Positions 33,472-42,235 of a stretch of DNA of 64,000 nucleotides are shown one piece after another. The translations under genes were made by a program, and so were the position numbers. The notes beneath the pieces are model-generated. The model saw only the letters and a program-made list of their open reading frames with translations, did not search any database and had not been told where the DNA came from. How positions within the stretch are numbered: the stretch's first letter is position 1; the number at the start of each line of letters is the position of its first letter. Source of the stretch: Streptomyces sp. CMB-StM0423 (GTDB lineage Bacteria; Actinomycetota; Actinomycetes; Streptomycetales; Streptomycetaceae); the NCBI RefSeq assembly GCF_002847285.1, contig NZ_CP025407.1, positions 7,939,001 to 8,003,000 on the forward strand, written 5' to 3'.

Positions 33472-35691
33472 TCAGCGCCCGTATGCGGCGTAGCGCTGCT
33501 GCACCTGTGCGGGCGTCAGCGCCTCGTCCCAGGTGACGAGTTCGTCGAGGTCACCGCGGAGGCTGGCGTTGGGCGTGCCGATGGAGCGCAGCGGGAGGGG
33601 GATCGAGGCGTTCACGGCACCGACGGGTTCACCGTCGGCGTAGAGCGTGGTGCGGTCCGGCTCCGCCACCCAGGTCAGGTGGACCCAGCGGTTCAATGGC
33701 ACGGTGTAGCCGAAGCTGTGGTCGGCGTCGCCGAAGCGGGTGAAGCCCACCTTGCCGCTGCCGTATTGCTGCAGCTTCAGGGCGCCGGTGCGGGAGCTGA
33801 GCAGCACCTGGTCGCTCGTGGTCGCGGTGAGTTTGACCCATGCGGAGGCGGTCCAGGGCGCTGCGACGTCGGTGCCGCCGAAGCCCACCCCGTCCCGGTT
33901 GTGGTCGAAGCGGAACGCCTGGCCGCGTACCCCGTCCTCGACGAGGGTGGGGTTGTTGATGATGTACGTGGTGCCGGGAAGGTCGCCGGCGAGGTCTTCG
34001 GCCATGATCGTGTTGGGCGGGCGGCTGGCGTAGGTCCAGCCGGCCGGGTACGAGGCGGCGTCGAACGTCCAGTGGTGGCTGGGGCGTCCGTCGTCCGTCC
34101 GGGGCGGCTGCGGCGCGGTGGTGACGCCGGGCGGGTCACCGAGCGCGGCCGTCCGGGCCTGGAATCCGGCGAGCGTGTCGGGGACGGCGGAGCCGTTCCA
34201 GGCCCGGTCCGCGAGGAGCGCCCGGGGCGCGGCCATGACCTGCTCGAAGTACCGGTCCTCGGCCCAGAAGTTGTAGTCGGCCCAGTTCATCAGGCCGGAG
34301 CCGAGCATGTCGTCCGCGGTGTTCGGCACCCACCGCTCGTACATCCACCGCTCGTCGGGGTAGAGGTTGTGGTAGTTGTTCGGCGTCACATAGAAGGGGC
34401 CGATGGCGATCTCGTCGTGCCCCGGAATGACCGGGTCGGTGCCGGTCCCCTCCCAGGTGAGGAAGACCACGGGGGAGTGGACCTGCTGCTGCGGCGCTGC
34501 CAGGTGCTCGGTGCCGTTGTAGATGGCGGTCCGCTTGCCGTGGGCGGTCACCACGTCGTCGAGGGTGTTGATGTAGCGGTTGAGCATATCTCCGAGGGTG
34601 CTGACGTCCGGGTCCTCGGCGAGGTGGCGCTTCACCCGCGGGCACTCGGCGAGCTGCCCGGGCAGTTCATCGGCGCCGATGCTGAACAGCGGGGCGTCGA
34701 ACCAGCCGGTGAACTCGGCTACGAGCCTCTTCGTCACGTCGACCGCGTCCCGGTCGGTGATGTCGATGATCCAGTCGGGGGTGAGGTGGGAGTGGGTGTG
34801 CGCGCCCGTGCACGGGTTCGCGCCCGAGCCGAAGCCGATTCCGAACGCCTCGCTGATCACGGTCGCGTGGCCCGGCACGTCGATGCCCGGCATGATCTGG
34901 ACGTGCTGCCGGGCGGCCAGTGCCTTCAGCCGCTCGATGTCGGCGCGGCTGTAGCTGTGCTCGCGTTCGGCGAGTCCGGGGAACTTCGGGCTGTAGAGGC
35001 GGAACCCCTCGGAATCCGACAGTTGCAGGAAGAGGGTGTTGAGCTTCATGTCACCCATGCGCCGGATGAGGTTCTCCAGGTAGTCCATCTCCCAGTACTT
35101 GCGACCGGCGTCGAGCTGGACCATGCGCACCTGCTGCGTGGGCACGTCGGTGCTGCGGGCGCGCGGCACGGCGCGGTGTGACGAGTCGGCGCGCAGCGTC
35201 TGCAGCAGGGTGCGGGTGCCGTAGAACAGACCGTGGGTGGAGGCCGCTTCGATGCTGATCGCGCTTGAGCTGTCCAGGCGGTATCCCTCGGCGCCGAGTT
35301 CGGCATCGTCGGTGAGCCGGAGGTGGATGTCGCCGGGCCGGGGCTTCATGGGCCCGCTGCTGATCGCGAGCCGCAGCCCGGTGACCGACCGGATGTCGGC
35401 CTGCAACTGCTCGGCCAGGCCCTGTCCGGTCTGCCGGGCAGGGCCTGGCAGCTCCTGGCGGCCGGCCTCGGTCGTCGTACGGGCACGGGAGCCGGGATCG
35501 AGCAGGATGCGCGAGCGGGAGGTCAGGTCGACGGTGCCGCCGAGGTCCTCCCACTGTGCCGGCCGGGGTATCACCGGCGGCGGGCCGCCGTCGGCGAGCG
35601 GGTCGGGAGCGGGAGCGGCCGCCGCCGGCGCAAGGAGGGAGCCGAAGAGCGCAACAAGGACCGCTATCAGAACTGGTAGCGAACGACGCAT
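33472..35691 (-). CDS. Secreted GH20 enzyme with C-terminal LamG/concanavalin-like domain
   Basis: A 739-aa exported glycosidase. Sec signal MRRSLPVLIAVLVALFGSLL ending near AAAAP. A GH20b part is followed by the TIM barrel (VRMVQLDAGRKYWEMDYLENLI, MPGIDVPGHA), with catalytic Asp341-Glu342 in SIGADELPGQ. Residues about 565-735 form a LamG-like sandwich (WTASAWVKLTATTSDQVLLSS, LDELVTWDEALTPAQVQQRY). The barrel differs from the first GH20 protein and recalls lacto-N-biosidase-type members, so a disaccharide-releasing role is possible but unproven. ATG 35691 follows GGGGTGA; an in-frame GTG lies four codons upstream. Confidence 0.88.
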   Translation of the reverse strand: MRRSLPVLIAVLVALFGSLLAPAAAAPAPDPLADGGPPPVIPRPAQWEDLGGTVDLTSRSRILLDPGSRARTTTEAGRQELPGPARQTGQGLAEQLQADIRSVTGLRLAISSGPMKPRPGDIHLRLTDDAELGAEGYRLDSSSAISIEAASTHGLFYGTRTLLQTLRADSSHRAVPRARSTDVPTQQVRMVQLDAGRKYWEMDYLENLIRRMGDMKLNTLFLQLSDSEGFRLYSPKFPGLAEREHSYSRADIERLKALAARQHVQIMPGIDVPGHATVISEAFGIGFGSGANPCTGAHTHSHLTPDWIIDITDRDAVDVTKRLVAEFTGWFDAPLFSIGADELPGQLAECPRVKRHLAEDPDVSTLGDMLNRYINTLDDVVTAHGKRTAIYNGTEHLAAPQQQVHSPVVFLTWEGTGTDPVIPGHDEIAIGPFYVTPNNYHNLYPDERWMYERWVPNTADDMLGSGLMNWADYNFWAEDRYFEQVMAAPRALLADRAWNGSAVPDTLAGFQARTAALGDPPGVTTAPQPPRTDDGRPSHHWTFDAASYPAGWTYASRPPNTIMAEDLAGDLPGTTYIINNPTLVEDGVRGQAFRFDHNRDGVGFGGTDVAAPWTASAWVKLTATTSDQVLLSSRTGALKLQQYGSGKVGFTRFGDADHSFGYTVPLNRWVHLTWVAEPDRTTLYADGEPVGAVNASIPLPLRSIGTPNASLRGDLDELVTWDEALTPAQVQQRYAAYGR

Positions 35692-35799
35692 AGTTGCAAT
35701 CACCCCATCTGACGTGGATGTTGGTGAGGAATGCACCCGGACGATTGCCAAGGTGCCGAGCGGTGGGAAGAAGAATCCGGTCTCGGCCCGCCGTCTGCC

Positions 35800-36729
35800 T
35801 TATTTCACGGATCCGGCTGTGAGTCCGGAGACGACGTGTCGTTCGATGAAGGCGAAGAGGACGATGACGGGGATGATGGCGACGACGGAGGCGGCGAAGA
35901 GGTAGTTCCATTCGACGGTGTAGTTGCCGATGAAGTTGTTGATGCCGACGGTGAGCGGTTGTTTCTCTGGTTCGGTCATCAGGGTCAGGCCCATGACGAA
36001 CTCGTTCCAGGTGGAGATGAACGTGAAGATGAGGGCGGTGACCACGCCGGGCATGGCCAGTGGCAGCGTTACCCGGAACAGTGCGCCGAAGCGTCCGGTG
36101 CCGTCGACCATCGCGGCTTCCTCCAGTTCGGCGGGGATGGAGGAGATGTAGGCGGTGAGGATCCAGATGGCGAAGGCGAGGTTGAAGGCGCCGTTGGCCA
36201 GGATGAGGGTCCAGGTGGAGTTGAGCATGTCGAGCTGGTGGAACTCGCGGTAGAGGCCGATGAGCAGCGCGGTGGGCTGGAACATCTGGGTGACGAGGAC
36301 GAGCAGCAGGAATGCTTTGCGGCCGCGGTAGCGGACCCGGGCGGTGTAGTAGGCGGCCGGCAGTGAGACGAGCAGTACGAGGAGGGTGGCGCCGCCTGCG
36401 ATGAGGAGGGTGACCTGGAGGTTGTCGCCGAGGGTGGATTCCTTCCAGACGTCGACGAGGTTGTGCCACTCGAAGGAGGTGGGCAGGTAGGTGCGGTCGC
36501 GGAGTTCGTCCGCGGGCCGCAGCGCGGTGATGATCATCTCCAGGTAGGGGGCGATGAAGATGACGGCCAGCATCCAGGCGCTTGCGGCGATGACCAGGGT
36601 GCGCGGGCCGTACTTCCGGCGCTTGACGCTGCCGCTGCTGGTGCTGGTGCTGGTGTTGGTGTTTTTGCCGCGGGTTTGCTGGGGGATGGGGCCGTTTCCG
36701 GGTGTGTGTGAGGGCGCGGAGAGGGTCAT
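35800..36729 (-). CDS. CUT1 sugar ABC transporter permease (MalG type)
   Basis: A 309-aa inner-membrane permease with six hydrophobic segments. It has the EAA loop facing the ATPase (AELEEAAMVDGTGRFGALFRVTLP) and a MalG-like C-terminus (FAFIERHVVSGLTAGSVK). It overlaps the partner permease by ATGA, so both are made from one transcript. No ATPase gene is nearby; in Streptomyces, CUT1 importers commonly share the MsiK ATPase. Substrate is probably an amino-sugar oligosaccharide released by the neighbouring GH20/GH109 enzymes (inference). Confidence 0.9.
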   Translation of the reverse strand: MTLSAPSHTPGNGPIPQQTRGKNTNTSTSTSSGSVKRRKYGPRTLVIAASAWMLAVIFIAPYLEMIITALRPADELRDRTYLPTSFEWHNLVDVWKESTLGDNLQVTLLIAGGATLLVLLVSLPAAYYTARVRYRGRKAFLLLVLVTQMFQPTALLIGLYREFHQLDMLNSTWTLILANGAFNLAFAIWILTAYISSIPAELEEAAMVDGTGRFGALFRVTLPLAMPGVVTALIFTFISTWNEFVMGLTLMTEPEKQPLTVGINNFIGNYTVEWNYLFAASVVAIIPVIVLFAFIERHVVSGLTAGSVK

Positions 36730-37685
36730 GCGTCCTCCTTGTTCCAGCGGCTGACCTTGAGGAAGATCAGGACGAGTACGACGACCATGGCGAAGTTGAC
36801 GACGGACATCGCGGCGGACTCGCCGATGTCGGTGTCTTTCAACTGGTACATGAACACCGTGGTCGTGGCGGTGTCGCTGCCGGGTCCGCCTTTGGTCATG
36901 GCCCAGATGACGGGGAAGGAGTTGAAGACGTTGATGAGGTTGATGACGAAGCCGACGAGGAACGCGGGCCGCAGCAGGGGTACGGTCACCCGCCAGTAGG
37001 TCTGGCGGGAGTTGGCGCCGTCGATGCGGGCGGCCTCGTACACCTCGTGGGGGATGGTCTGCAGCCCGGCGAGGAGGGTGTAGGTGGTGAACGGCAGTGA
37101 GACGAACACGGCGACGAACATCATCCACGGCCAGGCGGTCGCGGGATCGCCCAGCCAGTCCTTGGGGCCGTCTGTCAGGCCGATGTCGGTCATCAGGGTG
37201 TTCAGGACGCCGGCGGTCTGGTCGAGCATCCAGCGGAAGCCGATCGCGGTCATCAGCACGGAGGCGGCCCACGGGGCGATGAGCGCCCAGCGGGTGACGG
37301 TGCGGCCGGGGAAGGGCTTGTTGAACAACTGGGCCAGGCCCAGGGAGAGGAGCATGGTCACGCCGACGACGGCGATCGTCCATACCACTGTCATGGTCAG
37401 CACGCTGCCGAAGCCGGACTCGTCGAAGAGCTGGCGGTACTTCTCGGTGCCGGCCGAGCCGCGGACGAAACCGCTGATGCTGACGTTGAGGAACGAGGTG
37501 CGGATCAGTTCGTAGATGGGCCACAGCACCACCACGACGATCAGCAGGACGGCGGGGGCAATCCAGGGCAGCGGACCGAGCCGGGCCAGACCGCCGCCGC
37601 GACGGCGGCGGCGCTGCGGCCCGGTCTTCCGCCCGCCGGGCCCGGGACCGGCAGCGGCCGCGGGCTCCTTGACCGTGACGGGCAC
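36726..37685 (-). CDS. CUT1 sugar ABC transporter permease (MalF type)
   Basis: A 319-aa inner-membrane permease. An Arg-rich cytoplasmic start is followed by six hydrophobic segments, with the EAA loop HEVYEAARIDGANSRQTYWRVTVP. GTG 37685 follows AAGGAG at 8 bases, which decides the start over longer upstream choices. It lies 165 bases downstream of the binding-protein gene, across a 12-bp hairpin that may lower permease expression relative to the binding protein. Confidence 0.9.
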   Translation of the reverse strand: MPVTVKEPAAAAGPGPGGRKTGPQRRRRRGGGLARLGPLPWIAPAVLLIVVVVLWPIYELIRTSFLNVSISGFVRGSAGTEKYRQLFDESGFGSVLTMTVVWTIAVVGVTMLLSLGLAQLFNKPFPGRTVTRWALIAPWAASVLMTAIGFRWMLDQTAGVLNTLMTDIGLTDGPKDWLGDPATAWPWMMFVAVFVSLPFTTYTLLAGLQTIPHEVYEAARIDGANSRQTYWRVTVPLLRPAFLVGFVINLINVFNSFPVIWAMTKGGPGSDTATTTVFMYQLKDTDIGESAAMSVVNFAMVVVLVLIFLKVSRWNKEDA

Positions 37686-37776
37686 GGGGAAACTCCTTGC
37701 GAGTACGGCGGCTGAGGGGACCGCACGGGGGGCTACGGGAGGGGGGAACACCCCAGGCGACAACGCCCCGGGGGGT

Positions 37777-37808
37777 GGGCCGCCGCGCGGCTTACTGCGC
37801 GGCGGCCC
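37777..37808 (-). terminator. 12-bp perfect hairpin between binding-protein and permease genes
   Basis: GGGCCGCCGCGC (37777-37788) pairs with GCGCGGCGGCCC (37797-37808) around an 8-base loop. Such intergenic structures in ABC operons often allow partial read-through and protect the upstream message. Confidence 0.65.
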
Positions 37809-37850
37809 GGCCCCGGAAACGGTCACCCAGAGCGCATCACCTGTGCGGGG

Positions 37851-39125
37851 TCACTCGCCCATGTCGGCGGCGGTGTCCTCGGCCTTCTGCTGCAACTCGC
37901 CCAGTACCTTGCCCGGGTCGTCGGAGACGGCCTTGCCGCCCGACTTCTTGATCTCCGCGGACACCACGTCCCAGCTCGTGCTGCCCAGCGGGTAGAACTG
38001 CGCGGCCGGCAGCACCTCGAAGAACGGCTCCAGGTCCTTGTGCTTCCCGTTCGACTGCATCTCCTCCAGGGTGTCCGTGGTCACCGGCATGAGGTTGTAC
38101 ATCTCGTCGAACTTCAGCGTGTTCTCCATGGAGTACGCAAAGTCCAGGAACTTCCTGATCTCCTCCTGCTTCCCGCCGTCCTTGAACGCCATCATCCAGT
38201 CCGCCACACCCAGGGTGGAATCCAGCGGGCCGTCCTTGCCGGGGATCGGCGCCACCTCGTAGTCGACACCGCCGTCCTTCGCCATCTGGATCAGCGTCGG
38301 GTGCCCGTTGAGCATCCCCACCTTCCCCGCCGCGAAGTCGGCGAACGCCGTCTTCCGGTCCGTGGTGGCCGGGTTCTCATACGTCAGACCCGGGTCGACC
38401 AGGTTCTCCTTCAGCCACTCGAACGTCTCCACGTTCTGCGCACTGTCGATGGAGTAGTTGCCCTCGGCATTGGTGTAACCGCCACCGTTGCCGATCTCCC
38501 AGATCATCGACTCACCCTGGGTCTCCTCCGGACCCAGCGGCAGCGCATACGGGATCTCCGCGGCCTTCTCCGCCTTGATCTTCTCCGCCGCCGCCGCGAC
38601 ATCGTCCCAGCTCTGCGGAACCTCCACACCGGCCTTGCCCAGGACTTCCTTGTTGTAGAACATCAACCGCGCCGAGGACACGAACGGGATGCCGTACTGC
38701 GTACCATCGACCTCGCCCGCCTTCGCGAACGACTCGATCAGATTCGACTTCGTCTTCGGCGAGAGCACCTCATCCGCCTCATACAGCAGATCATCAGCGA
38801 CCTTGTCCGCATACCCACCGGTCTGCAGAATGTCCGGAACGTTCCCGCCCTGGATCATCGTCTTGACCTTGGTGTCGATGTCATTCCAGTTGATCACCTG
38901 AACATCGACCTTGATGTCCTCGTTCTTCGCCTCGAAACGCTTGACGACATCGTCCCAGTACACCTTGGACGCATTCGACGCCTTATCCCCGTAATCGGCA
39001 GCCACCAGCTTGATGGTGGTCGCCCCGCCATCACCGTCGCCGCCGCCCCCGTCGTCACCGCAAGCTGTGAGGCCCAGCGCACCGACAGCGCAGACCGAGA
39101 GGATCCTGATCGTGCTCTTGCGCAT
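37851..39125 (-). CDS. CUT1 sugar-binding lipoprotein
   Basis: A 424-aa extracellular sugar-binding protein of the MalE-like SBP_bac family. The lipobox ends at Cys22 (GLTAC), followed by a Gly/Asp-rich tether. The core has NVPDILQTGGYADKVADD and a late VADWMMAFKDGGKQEEIRKFLDFA block common to the family. ATG 39125 is preceded by a GAAGGTGG-like site. It diverges from the DeoR gene, and tandem 9-mers (39162-39180) lie 37-55 bases upstream of its start, a good place for repression. Ligand is probably an N-acetylhexosamine oligosaccharide (inference from neighbours). Confidence 0.9.
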   Translation of the reverse strand: MRKSTIRILSVCAVGALGLTACGDDGGGGDGDGGATTIKLVAADYGDKASNASKVYWDDVVKRFEAKNEDIKVDVQVINWNDIDTKVKTMIQGGNVPDILQTGGYADKVADDLLYEADEVLSPKTKSNLIESFAKAGEVDGTQYGIPFVSSARLMFYNKEVLGKAGVEVPQSWDDVAAAAEKIKAEKAAEIPYALPLGPEETQGESMIWEIGNGGGYTNAEGNYSIDSAQNVETFEWLKENLVDPGLTYENPATTDRKTAFADFAAGKVGMLNGHPTLIQMAKDGGVDYEVAPIPGKDGPLDSTLGVADWMMAFKDGGKQEEIRKFLDFAYSMENTLKFDEMYNLMPVTTDTLEEMQSNGKHKDLEPFFEVLPAAQFYPLGSTSWDVVSAEIKKSGGKAVSDDPGKVLGELQQKAEDTAADMGE

Positions 39126-39161
39126 CTCTGACGCCACCTTCGTGGGAACACTTTCGCGTGG

Positions 39162-39180
39162 ATGCTTGAAGTTGATCGAA
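39162..39180. promoter_or_regulatory. Tandem 9-mers ATGCTTGAA/TTGATCGAA (candidate DeoR operator)
   Basis: Two related 9-mers lie with a 10-bp period, the reverse complement of the pair at 33068-33086 (TTCAAGCAA repeated), with three mismatches. They sit in the divergent region between the binding-protein and DeoR genes, so one site could control both. Confidence 0.55.
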
Positions 39181-39377
39181 TCTGGCGCTCTCAGAGCAGT
39201 ATCGCGCATCCTGTTTGGCGTGAGTATGCATCCACAGATGTCCCTCGTCCAGACGTCACCCCCGAACTGTGACGTGACGGGCCGACGGCGGCCCAGGGGA
39301 AGGGGCCACGTTGCGTGATCGTGCACTTGCGCACAGGGCTACGATGCTCGGCGGACTTCGCGAGAAGGGACGGTGGG

Positions 39378-40178
39378 ATGTCCAAGCACGACCGGTGGAG
39401 CACGCTGTTGCAGCACCTGGCCGAGAACGGCCGGCTCGAGGTGGAGGAGGCGGCGTCGGTCCTGGAGGTGTCGGCGGCGACGATCCGCCGGGACCTCGAC
39501 GAGCTGGCTGAGCAGCAGTTGCTCGTGCGTACGCGGGGCGGAGCCATCGCCCATGGAGTGTCTTACGAACTGCCCCTCCGCTACCGGTCCGTCCACAACG
39601 CCGCGGAGAAGCGCCGCATCGCGGAGGCGGTCGCCGGTCAGATCGGCCAGGGGATTGTGGTCGGCATCAACGGTGGTACGACCACGACCGAGGTGGCACG
39701 CGCACTGATCATCCGGGCAGCAGGAGACGGCGCCGAGCAGGTTGCGGGGACGCCGGCGCCCAGCGTGACCCTGGTGACGAATGCCCTGAACATCGCGAGC
39801 GAAGCGGCGGTCCGGCCGCAGATCAAGTTGGTGCTGACCGGCGGCGTCGCGCGTCCCCAGACATACGAGCTCGTCGGCCCACTGGCCAGCGGCGTCATGA
39901 GCGACGTGGCGCTGGATGTCGCGATCCTCGGCGTCGACGGTGTGGACTCCCGTCTGGGACTGATGACCCATCACGAGGAAGAGGCGAGCATCAGCCGCCT
40001 GTTCGCCGAACGCGCCCACCGGGTGATCGTGGCTGCCGACTCCTCGAAGCTGGGGCGGCGGGCGTTCGCGAGGATCTGCGGCCTGGAGGGTATCGACGTC
40101 CTGGTGACCGACTCGGCCGCCTCCGGCGAAATGATCGCTCGCCTCACCGACGCCGGGATCGAAGTGATCAGCGTGTGA
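39378..40178 (+). CDS. DeoR-family transcriptional regulator of the amino-sugar locus
   Basis: A 266-aa sugar-responsive repressor. The N-terminal helix-turn-helix is classic DeoR (LEVEEAASVLEVSAATIRRDLDEL, RTRGGAI). The C-terminal DeoRC domain resembles sugar-phosphate isomerases (GINGGTTTTEVARAL, LVTNALNIA, DVAILGVDGVD, VVAADSSKLGRRAF). ATG 39378 follows GAAGGGACGGTGGG; an upstream frame to 39315 lacks conserved content. Regulators of this type bind phosphorylated amino sugars or sugar phosphates. Tandem 9-mers before its divergent neighbour and before the GH109-like gene are the likely operators. Confidence 0.9.
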   Translation: MSKHDRWSTLLQHLAENGRLEVEEAASVLEVSAATIRRDLDELAEQQLLVRTRGGAIAHGVSYELPLRYRSVHNAAEKRRIAEAVAGQIGQGIVVGINGGTTTTEVARALIIRAAGDGAEQVAGTPAPSVTLVTNALNIASEAAVRPQIKLVLTGGVARPQTYELVGPLASGVMSDVALDVAILGVDGVDSRLGLMTHHEEEASISRLFAERAHRVIVAADSSKLGRRAFARICGLEGIDVLVTDSAASGEMIARLTDAGIEVISV

Positions 40179-40241
40179 GACAGCGGCGTGGTCACAGCGG
40201 ATCGAGCCGTGCCCCACGCCTCCGACTTCGCAACCGGTCGG

Positions 40242-40661
40242 CTAGCGCCGCGGCTGGCGGGGCCAGTTCCGGGTGGTCAGCACCAGCAGGTATCCGTCGG
40301 GGTCCTGGACCGTCACGCCCCAGGTGTCCCAGTACGGATTGTGAGCGGGTACCCGTTTGCCACCGTGCAGTTCAAGCCGTTCCACGAGGCTGTCGGGCAC
40401 CGGTTCGCCGAGGTAGATCACCAGCAGGTCCTCAACGGTGGGTCGCGGATCGACGGGGGCGGCGGGGTCGTGGACGAGTTCGAGGTGCCAGGCGGCTTCG
40501 GGCCAGCCGACCATGAGGAGTGAATGCTGGCCGGGAGTGCCGTCCGCCGTGTGCCGGTACTGGATGTCGAGACCGAGACCGGAGGTCCAGAAACGTTCCG
40601 CCGCCTCAAGGTCGCGCGACGGGCGGGCGATGCGTACGTGAGCTGTTGCGTCAGCCGGCAA
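40242..40661 (-). CDS. VOC-family (glyoxalase/bleomycin-resistance fold) protein
   Basis: A 139-aa protein of the vicinal oxygen chelate superfamily (AHVRIARPSRDLEAAERFWTSGLGL at the start, WGVTVQDPDGYLLVLTT at the end). Metal or substrate residues cannot be fixed, and function is open (isomerase, dioxygenase-like or resistance protein). TTG 40661 is chosen because AGGAGG lies exactly 7 bases upstream; a GTG at 40688 would span that ribosome binding site. A perfect 29-bp palindrome lies 21-49 bases upstream of the TTG and may be its operator. Confidence 0.75.
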   Translation of the reverse strand: MPADATAHVRIARPSRDLEAAERFWTSGLGLDIQYRHTADGTPGQHSLLMVGWPEAAWHLELVHDPAAPVDPRPTVEDLLVIYLGEPVPDSLVERLELHGGKRVPAHNPYWDTWGVTVQDPDGYLLVLTTRNWPRQPRR

Positions 40662-40681
40662 AGCACTGCCTCCTGATCGAC

Positions 40682-40710
40682 GTGACACCGCCGGGACCCG
40701 GCGGTGTCAC
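40682..40710. promoter_or_regulatory. Perfect 29-bp palindrome upstream of the VOC gene
   Basis: Arms GTGACACCGCCGGG (40682-40695) and CCCGGCGGTGTCAC (40697-40710) flank a single A. It sits between the VOC start and the enolase-type pseudogene. It could be an operator for a dimeric repressor or a terminator of the decayed gene. Confidence 0.6.
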
Positions 40711-40829
40711 GGAGCCTAGGTGCCAGGGGACCGTCCGCCCATCGGGCGTTGGTCCTGGTCCTTGCGGACACGTCCTACGGGGCCGGTTGCCAGCCGAACG
40801 ACACGCCGGCGTCCCATCCGCCTTCGCCC

Positions 40830-41050
40830 TGAGCTGACCCCCGCCGACCCCACGGCCGGCGCCAGCAAGACCTGTTCGTCGCGGACCGGACCGCCGAGCA
40901 GCTCGTAGACGGGGCCGCCCGTGCAGTTCGCCCAGCAGGTCGCACAGGGCGAGGTCCACCCCGCTGATGGCGTTGAGCGTCAGGTACTCGCGGCCGTAGA
41001 AGAGGGTGGCGCGAATGAAGTATTTCCCTGCACAGGACCCGGGGATGCGA
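40830..41050 (-). pseudogene. Enolase-superfamily (mandelate racemase/sugar-acid dehydratase-like) fragment
   Basis: One minus frame reads GKYFIRATLFYGREYLTLNA then ISGVDLALCDLLGELHGR, the typical capping/barrel junction of sugar-acid dehydratases such as rhamnonate dehydratase. A one-base shift near 40918 is needed to continue with VYELLGGPVRDEQ. The barrel with metal-binding acids is missing. It is a short decayed remnant beside the LacI-controlled sugar locus, which may once have included a sugar-acid route. Confidence 0.68.
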
Positions 41051-41106
41051 GGTCGTAGCCCCTGTCGGCCCGAGTGGGGTGCGTCTTCAGAGAGTGATGA
41101 AACCAT

Positions 41107-42192
41107 TCAACGGCCCGGTACATGACTCCACCGCACGCCGGCCGCGCCCGCGGCGGGCGTCGCGGTCGAGGCGCGGACGATCAGTTCGGTGTCGAGGACG
41201 TGCTGCCGGTGCCGGTGCCGCGGGTCGGTCGCCTCGGCGATGAGCAGTTCGTTGCCGAGGCGCCCCAGTTCGCGCATCGGCTGCCGGACGGTGGTGAGGG
41301 GGACCGGCGCGTGGAGTGCGTCGGAGATGTCGTCGAAGCCGACGACGGAGACATCGCCGGGGACCGACAGTCCGCGGGACGTCAGCTCGTTGATCAGGCC
41401 GAGGGCGATGACGTCGGCGGCGGCGAACGCCGCCGTGACCGGCAGCCGTTCGCCGACGATACGCGCTGCCGCTTCCCGGCCGGTGCGGTGGCCGTCTATG
41501 TGCGGCGACTCCAGGTGGACCAGCGTCGCTCCGGGGTCCAGGCCGGCGCGCCGGCACGCCTGCTGGGCTCCCTTGAGCCGGTCGCTGAACTGCGGCACGG
41601 ACAGCCCGGAGGAGACGAAGGCGATGCGCCGGTGGCCCAGGTCCAGCAGATGACTCACGGCCTGGTCGCCGCCCTGGACCGAGTCGACCGTGACGCTGCA
41701 GAAGCCCCGGTGCTGGCGTTCGAGGAGCACCACCGCCATGCCGCGCTCCCGTAGCGAGACGAGCCGGCGGCGGTCGGAGGCGACCGGGGAGATCAGTGCA
41801 CCCAGCACCCGCTGCTCCTCCAGCACCTGCAGGTACTGGCGTTCCTTGTGGGAGTCGGAGTCGGAGTTGCACAGGATGACCAGGCGGCCCGCTGCGTTCG
41901 CTGCGTCCTCGGCGCCCCGGGTGACCTCGGTGAAGAACGGGTTGGCAACGTCGACGACGACCAAGCCGATCGTACGGGCGGCGCTGCGGCCCGCGCGCGT
42001 GGTGGCCGCGCCCACGTTCCGCACGTAGCCCAGCTCCTGGATCGCGGCCTCGATGCGCCGCCGCTTGTCGGGTGTGACCCTGTCGGGCGCGTTGAGCAGG
42101 TTGCTCACCGTCCCCACAGCCACCCCGGCGGCTCGTGCGACATCCCTGATCGTCACCCGGCCCGGCGCCGGAGGGGTCTTCTCAGCGTGCAC
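41107..42192 (-). CDS. LacI-family transcriptional repressor of the CUT2/GH99/GH140 locus
   Basis: A 361-aa repressor. The N-terminal helix-turn-helix and hinge are complete (VTIRDVARAAGVAVGTVSNLLNAPDRVTPDKRRRI, then ELGYVRN). The ligand domain has SBP-like blocks (IGLVVVDVANPFFTEVTRGAEDAA, DLGHRRIAFVSSG, VVGFDDISDAL). GTG 42192 is the start. It diverges from the CUT2 operon; TTGAATCGTTCCAA at 42272-42285 and its near copy at 46421-46434 have the symmetric CG centre typical of LacI operators, so it probably represses the importer and the GH140-like gene until a sugar binds. Confidence 0.9.
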   Translation of the reverse strand: MHAEKTPPAPGRVTIRDVARAAGVAVGTVSNLLNAPDRVTPDKRRRIEAAIQELGYVRNVGAATTRAGRSAARTIGLVVVDVANPFFTEVTRGAEDAANAAGRLVILCNSDSDSHKERQYLQVLEEQRVLGALISPVASDRRRLVSLRERGMAVVLLERQHRGFCSVTVDSVQGGDQAVSHLLDLGHRRIAFVSSGLSVPQFSDRLKGAQQACRRAGLDPGATLVHLESPHIDGHRTGREAAARIVGERLPVTAAFAAADVIALGLINELTSRGLSVPGDVSVVGFDDISDALHAPVPLTTVRQPMRELGRLGNELLIAEATDPRHRHRQHVLDTELIVRASTATPAAGAAGVRWSHVPGR

Positions 42193-42235
42193 GCGTCACT
42201 CAACCTCGTTTCTCACCGGGGCCGTGCGCAAACCC

